A stretch of 5,584 nt of DNA from Bacteroidetes bacterium CG2_30_32_10 (GTDB lineage Bacteria > Bacteroidota > Bacteroidia > Bacteroidales > CG2-30-32-10). The notes below the pieces were generated by a model. It was not told the DNA's origin and made no database searches. It saw only the letters and a program-made list of their open reading frames with translations. The DNA is taken from the NCBI GenBank assembly GCA_001872995.1, contig MNXO01000174.1:1-5584 (forward strand), given 5' to 3'. Each line of letters opens with the position of its first letter. The first letter of the stretch is position 1. The translations under genes were made by a program, and so were the position numbers. Shown in pieces: positions 1 through 5,584 of this stretch.

Positions 1-717
1 GCACTTTCACAAAAAGCATTGCAACACAGCAATCGTTTAATTACTAAATTTCCGCAATTAGCAACTGTTAATACAAATTATTGTATCAGTGCTTTTACTT
101 TTCCCAAACATCCTATAATTACTACCGAAAATCCTAAGGAAGTAAACCTTTTTCAATGGGGATTAATCCCTAATTGGACTAAAACCATTGCAGATGCTAT
201 GAAATTGCGTCAGTATAACCTTAATGCCAAAAGTGAAAATGTTTTTGAAAAACCATCTTTCAAAAAATCTATTCAGAATAATAGATGTCTGGTACCAGTT
301 TCTGGATTTTATGAATGGAGAACATTTGGTGGGGAAAAATATCCTTATTATATTACTTTAAAAGAAGAAGAAATGTTTATGTTGGGTGGAATATATGATA
401 CATGGACAGACAAAGAAACAGGAGAAATATTGAATACTTTTTCTATACTAACTACCCAAGCCAACCCATTGATGGCAAAAATACATAACACTAAACTACG
501 CATGCCTGTTATAATTCCCGCCGAAAAAGAAATGAATTGGATAGACAACTCAATTCAGCAAAAAGAAATTACAAATCATTTTTCTCCTTTTACTGAAGAC
601 AAAATGCAAGCACATACAGTGAGTAAGTTAATAGTATCAAGAAATAAAAATAAAAATACGCCCGAAGTAATTGCTTCATTTGATTATCCAGCCCTCAATA
701 ATGATAAATTGTTTTGA
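1..717 (+). CDS. SRAP (SOS response-associated peptidase) family protein, YedK/HMCES-like, 5' truncated by window edge
   Basis: The frame is open from base 1 to the TGA at 715-717, giving 238 visible residues. Family knowledge: SRAP proteins (E. coli YedK, human HMCES) bind abasic sites in single-stranded DNA and form a protective thiazolidine crosslink through Cys2. Seen here: FQWGLIPNW, then LNAKSE (Asn codon 223-225), KPSFKKSI, RCLVPVSGFYEW (Glu codon 313-315), and AKIHNTKLRMPVI (His codon 484-486). These match the conserved Asn, Glu and His of the active site. The Met-Cys start is not in the window. The visible frame begins ALSQKA, so the true start should lie only a few codons upstream. 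A TTG at 19-21 is in frame but would delete conserved N-terminal sequence and the catalytic Cys, so I reject it as the start. No SOS box can be judged because the promoter is outside the window. The family call is secure. The older peptidase label is historical, and the DNA role is inferred from homologues. Confidence 0.93.
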   Translation, partial: ALSQKALQHSNRLITKFPQLATVNTNYCISAFTFPKHPIITTENPKEVNLFQWGLIPNWTKTIADAMKLRQYNLNAKSENVFEKPSFKKSIQNNRCLVPVSGFYEWRTFGGEKYPYYITLKEEEMFMLGGIYDTWTDKETGEILNTFSILTTQANPLMAKIHNTKLRMPVIIPAEKEMNWIDNSIQQKEITNHFSPFTEDKMQAHTVSKLIVSRNKNKNTPEVIASFDYPALNNDKLF

Positions 718-744
718 ATTAAACAAAAATATTTTAATTAATTT

Positions 745-752
745 TATATTTG
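745..752 (+). promoter_or_regulatory. Bacteroidota -7 promoter box for the START-domain gene
   Basis: TATATTTG at 745-752 is an exact match to the Bacteroidota -7 consensus TAnnTTTG. Transcription would begin near 758-760, leaving a leader of roughly 8-10 nt before the ATG at 768. No clear TTG -33 element is found about 19-20 bp upstream, where the sequence is almost pure A/T, so the promoter is incomplete by consensus. It lies in the 50-bp gap after the SRAP stop codon, so the START gene is probably transcribed on its own, perhaps with read-through from SRAP. Confidence 0.5.
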
Positions 753-767
753 CCTAAAACCTTTTGT

Positions 768-1445
768 ATGGAGCATCTTTTTTCAAAAAACATCAATATA
801 ATTACTAAACTTTTTTTAGTTTATATGGTTTTGTTTAGTCTGAAAACTCAGGCATATTCGCAATCGTGGAAAGTAAAAGAATTTAAAAATGGTGTTACTG
901 TTTACACGCGTTCTATTGCTGGCTCTGATGTGGAAGAGTTTAAAGGCGAAACTACAGTGAAAACCAATTTAGGTAGTTTGTTGAATATTTTCGAAGATTT
1001 TAAAAACTATCCAAACTGGGCGTACAATTGTTCTTATGCCGAAAGGGTAAAAAAAGTAAGTGCAAATGAAGGTTATGCCTATAATCTTTTGGAAATGTCT
1101 TGGCCCGTGACAAATAGAGATGTGGTAATTCATTATGTGATCAAACAAGACCCTCAAACTAAAGTGGTATTGCTTACGTTGAATGCGGTTAATGGTTTCG
1201 TTCCTGACAAAGGAAATGTTAGAATGACTAATTTAAAAGGGTTTTATCAGTTTACCCCAAAACCAAACGGCTATGTTCATATCGTTTATCAAGCTCACAG
1301 CGACCCAGGTGGTTATGTTCCTTCTTCTGTTGTGAATGCCTTTGTTTACGATGCCCCATACTATACTTTGCTCAATTTAAAGAAAAAAGTTGAAAGTCCT
1401 GGCTTTGTTAAATCTTATAGAAAAGAAATTCAAGAGTTGCAATGA
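768..1445 (+). CDS. Secreted START-domain lipid-binding protein
   Basis: A 225-residue protein from the ATG at 768 to the TGA at 1443-1445. The N-terminus has a signal peptide: basic/polar MEHLFSKNINIITK, hydrophobic LFLVYMVLFSL, and likely cleavage after KTQAYS (about residue 31), so the mature protein should be exported to the periplasm or envelope. The rest is one START-like helix-grip domain, recognisable by NGVTVYTR, FEDFKNYPNW, WPVTNRDVV, GFYQFTP and VYQAHSDPGGYVPSSVVN. START domains hold a lipid or other hydrophobic ligand in a deep cavity; the ligand here cannot be told from sequence. An in-frame TTG at 750 would add six residues, but it overlaps the -7 promoter box and so lies upstream of the expected transcript start. 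A Met at 825 would destroy the signal peptide. There is no Shine-Dalgarno, as is usual in Bacteroidota. Family call is good; the physiological role (lipid transfer or sensing) is unknown. Confidence 0.85.
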   Translation: MEHLFSKNINIITKLFLVYMVLFSLKTQAYSQSWKVKEFKNGVTVYTRSIAGSDVEEFKGETTVKTNLGSLLNIFEDFKNYPNWAYNCSYAERVKKVSANEGYAYNLLEMSWPVTNRDVVIHYVIKQDPQTKVVLLTLNAVNGFVPDKGNVRMTNLKGFYQFTPKPNGYVHIVYQAHSDPGGYVPSSVVNAFVYDAPYYTLLNLKKKVESPGFVKSYRKEIQELQ

Positions 1446-1580
1446 TAAAAGCACTTTGAGAGCCTATAGTTGGATGATAAATTCAAAATTTACTATTTGA
1501 TATCACGATTTTTTCTTCTTTTCTGATTTTTCACTTTCGACTTCGGTCTTTTATAAATAACTACTTGCTACTATTTATAA

Positions 1581-1609
1581 CACCGATTACTTTTAATATT
1601 TCACCGATT
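1581..1609 (+). repeat. 8-bp direct repeat CACCGATT, two copies 21 bp apart
   Basis: CACCGATT occurs at 1581-1588 and again at 1602-1609. The starts are 21 bp apart, or two helical turns, so both copies would face the same side of the DNA. The second copy ends 4 bp before the putative TTTG -33 element of the protease promoter. This spacing and position fit an activator or repressor binding pair, but 8 bp is short and chance is a real alternative. The rest of the 235-bp gap at 1446-1680 holds a pyrimidine-rich tract (about 1509-1552) and no supportable gene. Confidence 0.3.
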
Positions 1610-1612
1610 TTA

Positions 1613-1644
1613 TTTGGTTATCTTAAAAATATTCTGTTGATTTG
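1613..1644 (+). promoter_or_regulatory. Putative promoter of the tricorn-like protease gene
   Basis: TTTG at 1613-1616 serves as a -33 element. It is followed after 20 bp by TTGATTTG at 1637-1644, which matches the Bacteroidota -7 consensus TAnnTTTG at all fixed positions but one (T for A at the second). Spacing is within the usual range of about 17-23 bp. Transcription would start near 1650, leaving an A/T-rich leader of about 30 nt before the ATG at 1681. No Shine-Dalgarno is seen; the sequence just before the ATG is A-rich, as expected in this phylum. Confidence 0.45.
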
Positions 1645-1680
1645 AAGTTAAATAAATAATTCATTTAAAATAAAAATCCC

Positions 1681-4600
1681 ATGAAAAAGTTTTTTTTTCT
1701 TTTATTCTTGTGTCTTACAAGTTATGCCTATACTCAAAACGAAGCCCGTCTATTGCGATTTCCTGCAATTTATGGGAATCAGGTTGTATTTTCTTATGCT
1801 GGTGATTTATACACCATCGATAAAGTTGGTGGAATTGCTCGCAAAATTACGGGTGATAATGGATATGAGATGTTTGCTCGTTTTTCTCCTGATGGGAAAA
1901 ATATTGCTTTTACCGCTCAATATGATGGCAACACCGAAGTTTATGTGATGCCTTCCGAAGGTGGAGTTCCCAAGCGATTAACATATACTGCTACTCTTGG
2001 AAGAGATGAAGTATCGGACAGAATGGGACCAAACAATATCGTAATGTGTTGGAAAGACAATAAAAATATTGTTTACCGCTCTCGTAAAAAATCTTTCAAC
2101 AGCTTTAAAGGTCAATTATTTTCAGTTTCTATAGATGGTGGCTTATCCGAAGAATTACCATTACCTAGCGGTGGATTCTGTTCTTATTCTCCTGATAAAA
2201 CAAAACTTGTTTATAATAGGGTATTTCGTGAGTTTAGAACTTGGAAATACTACAAAGGTGGTATGGCTGATGATCTTTGGATTTATGATTTTTATACAAA
2301 GAAAACCGAAAACATTACAAACAACATTTCCCAAGATATATTCCCGATGTGGAAAGGCGATTTTATTTATTTTCTTTCTGACAGAGATAGGCGAATGAAT
2401 TTATTCTCATACAACATAAACACCAAAGAAACGAAGAAGCTTACTGAATTTAAAGAGTATGATATTAAGTTTCCTTCACTTGGGCAAAATGAAATAATCT
2501 TTGAAAATGGAGGTTTCATATACTGTTATAACATTGCTTCAGGAAAGTCGGAAAAGATAACCATTACTATTGCCGACGATTTCGTGGTTGGACGAAACGA
2601 ACTTAAAGATGCAAGCAAATACATAGATTCTTATAATCTATCACCCGATGCCAAACGTATCACTTTTGATGCAAGAGGCGATATATGGACTGTACCTAGC
2701 ACCACTGGAATTACCAGGAATTTAACTCAAAGTTCTGGCTTCCACGATAGAAATGCCAAATGGTCGCCCAATGGAAAGTTTATTGCATTTATTTCTGATA
2801 TGAGTGGCGAAGATGAAATATATATTGTTGCTCAAGATGGTTCTGTTAAACCAATACAATTAACTAAAGAAGCCGACACCTATAAATACGATATAGTTTG
2901 GGCACCCGATAGTAAGAAAATTCTATGGTCTGATAAAAAACTACGTCTTCAATATGTGGACATAGACAGCAAAAAAGTAACTCTACTTGACCAAGCTACT
3001 GATGGTGAGTTTAATAATTACGTTTGGTCGCCCGATAGCAAATGGGTTGCTTGCCCTAGACCTGATGTAAGTACACAAACAAAAATATATCTTTATGAAT
3101 TAGCTACGGGAAATAAAACACCTGTTACTGATGGTTGGTATGATTCTTCAGACCCATCATTTAGTAGCGATGGTAAGTATTTATTTTTTACTTCCAACCG
3201 CGATTTCAATCCAATATATAGTTGGACAGAGTGGAATCATGCATATACAGATATGACTAAGGTTTATTTTATCACCCTTTCTAAAGAAACCGTCAATCCT
3301 TTTAAACCTGTGGATGATGAAGTAACTATAAAGAAAGAAAGCATTTCGAATATTGCTGAAAAACCATCGGATAAAAAAGAGGAAAAGACTGCGAACACCA
3401 AAAAAGAAATGAATGTTAAAATTGATCTCGATGGCATTCAAGAAAGAATCATTGTTTTGCCAATTGATGCTTCAGCTTATTGGAACATCACCGCATTTAG
3501 CAATACCGTTTATTATATGAAAAGTTCAACTGGAGATGACAATTCAAGTTTAATGATGTTCAATTTAAAAGATAAATCAGAAAAGAAAGAAATGAAACTT
3601 GGCGAAGCTGATGATTATCAAATATCTCTTGACTCATCTAAAATGCTCGTTGTTAAAGGTGGTAAATATAGCATTATTGATTTACCAAAAGGAAATATGG
3701 AGTTAAAAGAATCAGTTGACCTATCAAATATGAAGGTGTTGATTAATCTTAAAGAGGAATGGCAAGCAATTTACAATGAATGTTGGAGACAAATGCGGGA
3801 TTTCTTCTATGCACCAAATATGCAAGGTGTTGATTGGAAAGCAATGTACGAAAAATACAAAGTATTGGTTCCTTATGTTAATCACCGAGCAGATTTAAAC
3901 TACATTATTGGCGAATTAATTGGTGAATTAAGCATTGGACATTCTTATGTAAATGGCGGAGACATGCCAGCACTGCAAAAAATATCAATGGGACTCTTGG
4001 GTGCAGATATTTCTAAAGATGCTTCTGGCTATTATAAAATAAATAAAATACTCAAGGGCGAAAATTGGAGCAAAAGCTTACGTTCTCCTTTAACTGAAGT
4101 GGGAGTAAACATTAAAGAAGGTGATTTTATTATTACTGTTAACGGAAAACCTACCAATAAAATGAATGATATTTACGAATCATTGATTAACACCGCTAAT
4201 AAACAAGTAGAATTAACCGTAAATGCTTCTCCTTCTGAAACTGGAAGTCGCAAAGTAATTGTTGTCCCTATAGCTGATGAAGCCGATTTATATTATTACA
4301 ATTGGGTACAAAATAATATTAAAAAAGTCAGCGATGCTACCAATGGGAAAGTTGGCTATATTCATATTCCCGATATGGGACCAGAAGGATTAAATGAATT
4401 TGTCAAATATTTCTATCCTCAGCTAAGCAAAAAAGCTTTAATTATTGATGATAGAGGAAATGGTGGTGGCAATGTTTCGCCAATGATTATTGAGCGATTA
4501 ACTCGACAATTAACTTATGTTACCATGATGCGAAACACTTCGCAAAATCAAAATCCCAGAGACCAAATTGTTGGACCTAAGGTTTGCTTGATTGACAATT

Positions 4601-4953
4601 ATTCCGCTTCTGATGGCGATTTATTCCCTTATCGATTTAAAAAACTAAAAGTTGGAAAAGTAATTGGTGTTCGTTCGTGGGGTGGTGTTGTTGGTATTAG
4701 AGGCACATTGCCAATTATTGATGGTGGCGATTTAAGAAAACCCGAATTTGCTCCCTTCGATGCCGAAGGCAAAGGCTGGATTGTAGAAGGTTATGGCGTT
4801 GAACCAGACATTATTATTGACAACGACCCTGCCAAAGAATATATGGGAATAGATGAGCAATTGAATAAAGCAATTGAAGTGATACTTGAGGAAATGAAAA
4901 ATTATCCACAAGATTTGCCACCTATACCTTCGTATCCTGATAAAACTAAATAA
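1681..4953 (+). CDS. Secreted tricorn-like serine protease (peptidase family S41)
   Basis: A complete 1090-residue protein, close to the length of archaeal tricorn (1071). Residues 1-18 are a signal peptide (MKKFFFLLFLCLTSYAYT), so it should act in the periplasm or outside rather than in the cytoplasm like archaeal tricorn. Residues ~22-310 and ~315-690 form two beta-propeller regions with TolB/PD40-type blades, for example FSPDGK (68-73), LSPDAK (320-325), WSPNGK (361-366), WAPDSK (407-412), WSPDSK (449-454) and FSSDGK (494-499). A Lys/Glu-rich insert lies at ~541-580. The tricorn C1 helical domain starts near 692 (EEWQAIYNECWRQMRDFFY). A PDZ-like domain spans ~771-865, and the S41 core ~875-1060. 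Catalytic residues by comparison with tricorn are His754 (GHSYVNGGD), Ser977 with Asp978 (NYSASDGD) and Glu1036 (VEGYGVEPD). The oxyanion-side DDRGNGGGN lies at 923-931. All are present, so the enzyme is probably active. In archaea tricorn trims peptides released by the proteasome; in a secreted bacterial form, degrading peptides is an inference. No C-terminal sorting domain is seen. Confidence 0.94.
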   Translation: MKKFFFLLFLCLTSYAYTQNEARLLRFPAIYGNQVVFSYAGDLYTIDKVGGIARKITGDNGYEMFARFSPDGKNIAFTAQYDGNTEVYVMPSEGGVPKRLTYTATLGRDEVSDRMGPNNIVMCWKDNKNIVYRSRKKSFNSFKGQLFSVSIDGGLSEELPLPSGGFCSYSPDKTKLVYNRVFREFRTWKYYKGGMADDLWIYDFYTKKTENITNNISQDIFPMWKGDFIYFLSDRDRRMNLFSYNINTKETKKLTEFKEYDIKFPSLGQNEIIFENGGFIYCYNIASGKSEKITITIADDFVVGRNELKDASKYIDSYNLSPDAKRITFDARGDIWTVPSTTGITRNLTQSSGFHDRNAKWSPNGKFIAFISDMSGEDEIYIVAQDGSVKPIQLTKEADTYKYDIVWAPDSKKILWSDKKLRLQYVDIDSKKVTLLDQATDGEFNNYVWSPDSKWVACPRPDVSTQTKIYLYELATGNKTPVTDGWYDSSDPSFSSDGKYLFFTSNRDFNPIYSWTEWNHAYTDMTKVYFITLSKETVNPFKPVDDEVTIKKESISNIAEKPSDKKEEKTANTKKEMNVKIDLDGIQERIIVLPIDASAYWNITAFSNTVYYMKSSTGDDNSSLMMFNLKDKSEKKEMKLGEADDYQISLDSSKMLVVKGGKYSIIDLPKGNMELKESVDLSNMKVLINLKEEWQAIYNECWRQMRDFFYAPNMQGVDWKAMYEKYKVLVPYVNHRADLNYIIGELIGELSIGHSYVNGGDMPALQKISMGLLGADISKDASGYYKINKILKGENWSKSLRSPLTEVGVNIKEGDFIITVNGKPTNKMNDIYESLINTANKQVELTVNASPSETGSRKVIVVPIADEADLYYYNWVQNNIKKVSDATNGKVGYIHIPDMGPEGLNEFVKYFYPQLSKKALIIDDRGNGGGNVSPMIIERLTRQLTYVTMMRNTSQNQNPRDQIVGPKVCLIDNYSASDGDLFPYRFKKLKVGKVIGVRSWGGVVGIRGTLPIIDGGDLRKPEFAPFDAEGKGWIVEGYGVEPDIIIDNDPAKEYMGIDEQLNKAIEVILEEMKNYPQDLPPIPSYPDKTK

Positions 4954-4979
4954 ATTTTAATTGTAATAATTAGATTTAC

Positions 4980-5033
4980 AAAGGAAACAAAGAAGCAAGG
5001 CTATAAAAAAAGCCTTGCTTCTTTGTTTCCTTT
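4980..5033 (+). terminator. Perfect 23-bp stem hairpin after the protease gene, probable terminator
   Basis: Arms 4980-5002 and 5011-5033 are exact reverse complements over 23 bp, enclosing an 8-nt A-rich loop (ATAAAAAA, 5003-5010). The structure starts 26 nt after the stop codon of the protease gene. The left arm is purine-rich (begins AAAGGAAACAAAGAAGC), and the right arm ends in TTTCCTTT, so U residues sit inside the stem rather than in a separate tail; the next bases are CCAATGG. Position argues for transcription termination or protection of the mRNA 3' end. A stem of this length without a clean U-tract is not a textbook terminator, and a dispersed palindromic repeat is the alternative. 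Confidence 0.7.
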
Positions 5034-5119
5034 CCAATGGCTTGCTGAGAAAGTATCATTTCTTCCTTTGTTATCAATGGTTTTATATTAATTCAGCAGA
5101 CCTTCAGTAAGCTATTTGG
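5034..5119. repeat. Imperfect inverted repeat directly abutting the terminator hairpin
   Basis: CCAATGGCTTGCTGAG at 5034-5049 can pair with TTCAGTAAGCTATTTGG at 5103-5119. The pairing has about 13 Watson-Crick pairs, three G-U pairs (5039, 5044, 5049) and one bulged T at 5117, and encloses a 53-base A/T-rich loop. It begins at the base right after the 23-bp hairpin ends. It could be a second RNA stem, or the decayed end repeats of a small element of about 86 bp. No ORF lies inside. The long loop and imperfect pairing make this tentative. Confidence 0.3.
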
Positions 5120-5154
5120 CATAGTAATTGCTAATACATAACAAAAAAAATACC

Positions 5155-5169
5155 TGCGTGAACCACGCA
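5155..5169. promoter_or_regulatory. 15-bp hyphenated palindrome upstream of the lipoprotein gene, possible operator or small hairpin
   Basis: TGCGTG (5155-5160) and CACGCA (5164-5169) are exact inverted repeats around AAC. It is the most GC-rich patch in an A/T-rich gap and lies just upstream (8 bp) of the putative -33 region of the lipoprotein promoter, which suits a dimeric regulator site. Alternatively it is a terminator for leftward transcription: on the minus strand the stem is followed, after GGTA, by a run of eight T. No leftward gene is visible in the window to need it. Confidence 0.35.
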
Positions 5170-5176
5170 AATAAAA

Positions 5177-5208
5177 TTTACTTTATATTAATATTTTTTT
5201 TAACTTTG
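5177..5208 (+). promoter_or_regulatory. Promoter of the lipoprotein gene
   Basis: TAACTTTG at 5201-5208 is an exact match to the Bacteroidota -7 consensus TAnnTTTG. TTTA at 5177-5180 is a near match to the TTTG -33 element, with a 20-bp spacer. The transcript would start near 5214, giving a leader of about 15 nt before the ATG at 5230. Together with the hairpin at 4980-5033 this indicates that the lipoprotein gene is transcribed separately from the protease gene. Confidence 0.55.
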
Positions 5209-5229
5209 TTTAACAATAAAACTTCATTT

Positions 5230-5584
5230 ATGAAAAAAACAAACAAACTTTTATTAGCAATTGCAGTTATTACAACTGTATCTTTTTTATTTACAAGCTG
5301 TACCAAAGACCCAACTCCTACAAAAACAAAAATGGAAGGGGTTTGGTTGGTTACAGAGGCTTATGATTCTTCAGGTGTGAGTATTATGGGCAAAATACAA
5401 AACCACTTGATTCCAATTACTGCTTTTTATTTAAGTAGCGACAACACAATTTTATCAACTGCAGGACCAATGGCTACTTATTTGGTTTATGGTGACCATA
5501 AGTATACAGAAATAGCTGCAATGATTAATCAATATTTTAATTATGCTAATTTAACATTTAATGGAGGTGAGTTTTTTGTTGCCG
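5230..5584 (+). CDS. Putative lipoprotein, 3' truncated by window edge
   Basis: The frame is open from the ATG at 5230 to the window end, giving 118 residues with no stop. The N-terminus is a lipoprotein signal peptide: MKKTNK, hydrophobic LLLAIAVITTVSFLF, then the lipobox-like FTSC with Cys24 as the lipidated residue. Next come a short Thr/Pro/Lys linker (TKDPTPTKTK) and then a globular start, MEGVWLVTEAYDSSGVSI. A GxW motif soon after the linker followed by short beta-like stretches resembles small lipocalin-like lipoproteins of Bacteroidota, but too little is visible to name a family. It should be anchored in the inner or outer membrane. The start is supported by the signal peptide and by a -7 box at 5201-5208. 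Function unknown. Confidence 0.8.
   Translation, partial: MKKTNKLLLAIAVITTVSFLFTSCTKDPTPTKTKMEGVWLVTEAYDSSGVSIMGKIQNHLIPITAFYLSSDNTILSTAGPMATYLVYGDHKYTEIAAMINQYFNYANLTFNGGEFFVA

Noticed and set aside
348..548. Minus-strand ORF of 66 codons inside the SRAP gene
   Set aside because: It lies wholly antisense to a well-conserved coding region, with no family resemblance and no promoter or start context.
717..739. AATTAAA/TTTAATT inverted repeat after the SRAP stop, considered as a terminator
   Set aside because: Seven pairs of A-T only, in a region of near-pure A/T where such matches are expected by chance.
969..1157. Minus-strand ORF of 62 codons inside the START gene
   Set aside because: Antisense shadow of a recognised domain; no recognisable protein features.
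1503..1550. Minus-strand stretch encoding a charged tail (KTEVESEKSEKKKKS then stop), like the end of a decayed gene
   Set aside because: The frame is closed by a stop immediately upstream (1551-1553), so only 15 codons exist; a pyrimidine-rich tract explains it.
1539..1552. GAC-TTCG-GTC mini-hairpin followed by four T, considered as a terminator for the START gene
   Set aside because: Only three base pairs despite the UUCG loop and short T-run, and it is about 95 bp past the stop codon.
1724..2398. Plus-strand ORFs in another frame at 1724-1948 and 2135-2398 within the protease gene
   Set aside because: Both overlap the propeller-coding frame, which has clear PD40 repeats; their translations resemble no family.
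3181..3441. Minus-strand ORF of 86 codons over the Lys/Glu-rich insert of the protease
   Set aside because: Its Phe/Ile-rich composition is simply the complement of A-rich Lys/Glu codons.
1..5584. A novel multi-gene system linking DNA repair, START protein, protease and lipoprotein
   Set aside because: The genes have separate promoter-like sequences and gaps of 50, 235 and 276 bp, and no shared pathway is evident; known families account for three of the four.

Overview
The window comes from an AT-rich Bacteroidota genome. The evidence is threefold: three gene starts lie next to exact or near matches to the Bacteroidota -7 promoter element TAnnTTTG, there are no Shine-Dalgarno sequences, and the proteins (a secreted tricorn-type protease, a secreted START protein and a short lipoprotein) are typical of that phylum. 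The genus cannot be fixed from this sequence.

Layout, all on the plus strand: (1) 1-717, the 3' part of an SRAP/YedK (HMCES-like) abasic-site DNA-protein crosslink protein, with its N-terminus including the catalytic Cys off the left edge. (2) 768-1445, a START-domain lipid-binding protein with a signal peptide. Its promoter -7 box lies about 15 bp upstream of the ATG and rules out a more upstream TTG start. (3) 1446-1680, a non-coding gap with a plausible promoter and an 8-bp direct repeat. (4) 1681-4953, a complete, secreted tricorn-like S41 serine protease with two beta-propeller regions, the tricorn C1 domain, a PDZ domain and an S41 core with all catalytic residues present. (5) 4954-5229, a gap dominated by a perfect 23-bp stem hairpin, followed directly by a second imperfect inverted repeat, then a 15-bp hyphenated palindrome and a promoter. 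(6) 5230-5584, the start of a lipoprotein gene that runs off the right edge.

The genes do not look like one operon. Each of the last three has its own promoter-like sequence, and the protease gene is bounded by its own promoter and a strong hairpin. Functionally the window joins one cytoplasmic DNA-repair gene with three envelope or periplasmic genes (lipid binding, peptide degradation, a lipoprotein). I see no mobile element, CRISPR array, RNA gene or defence-like cluster, and no convincing new system. The most unusual signals are the non-coding inverted repeats at 4980-5119.
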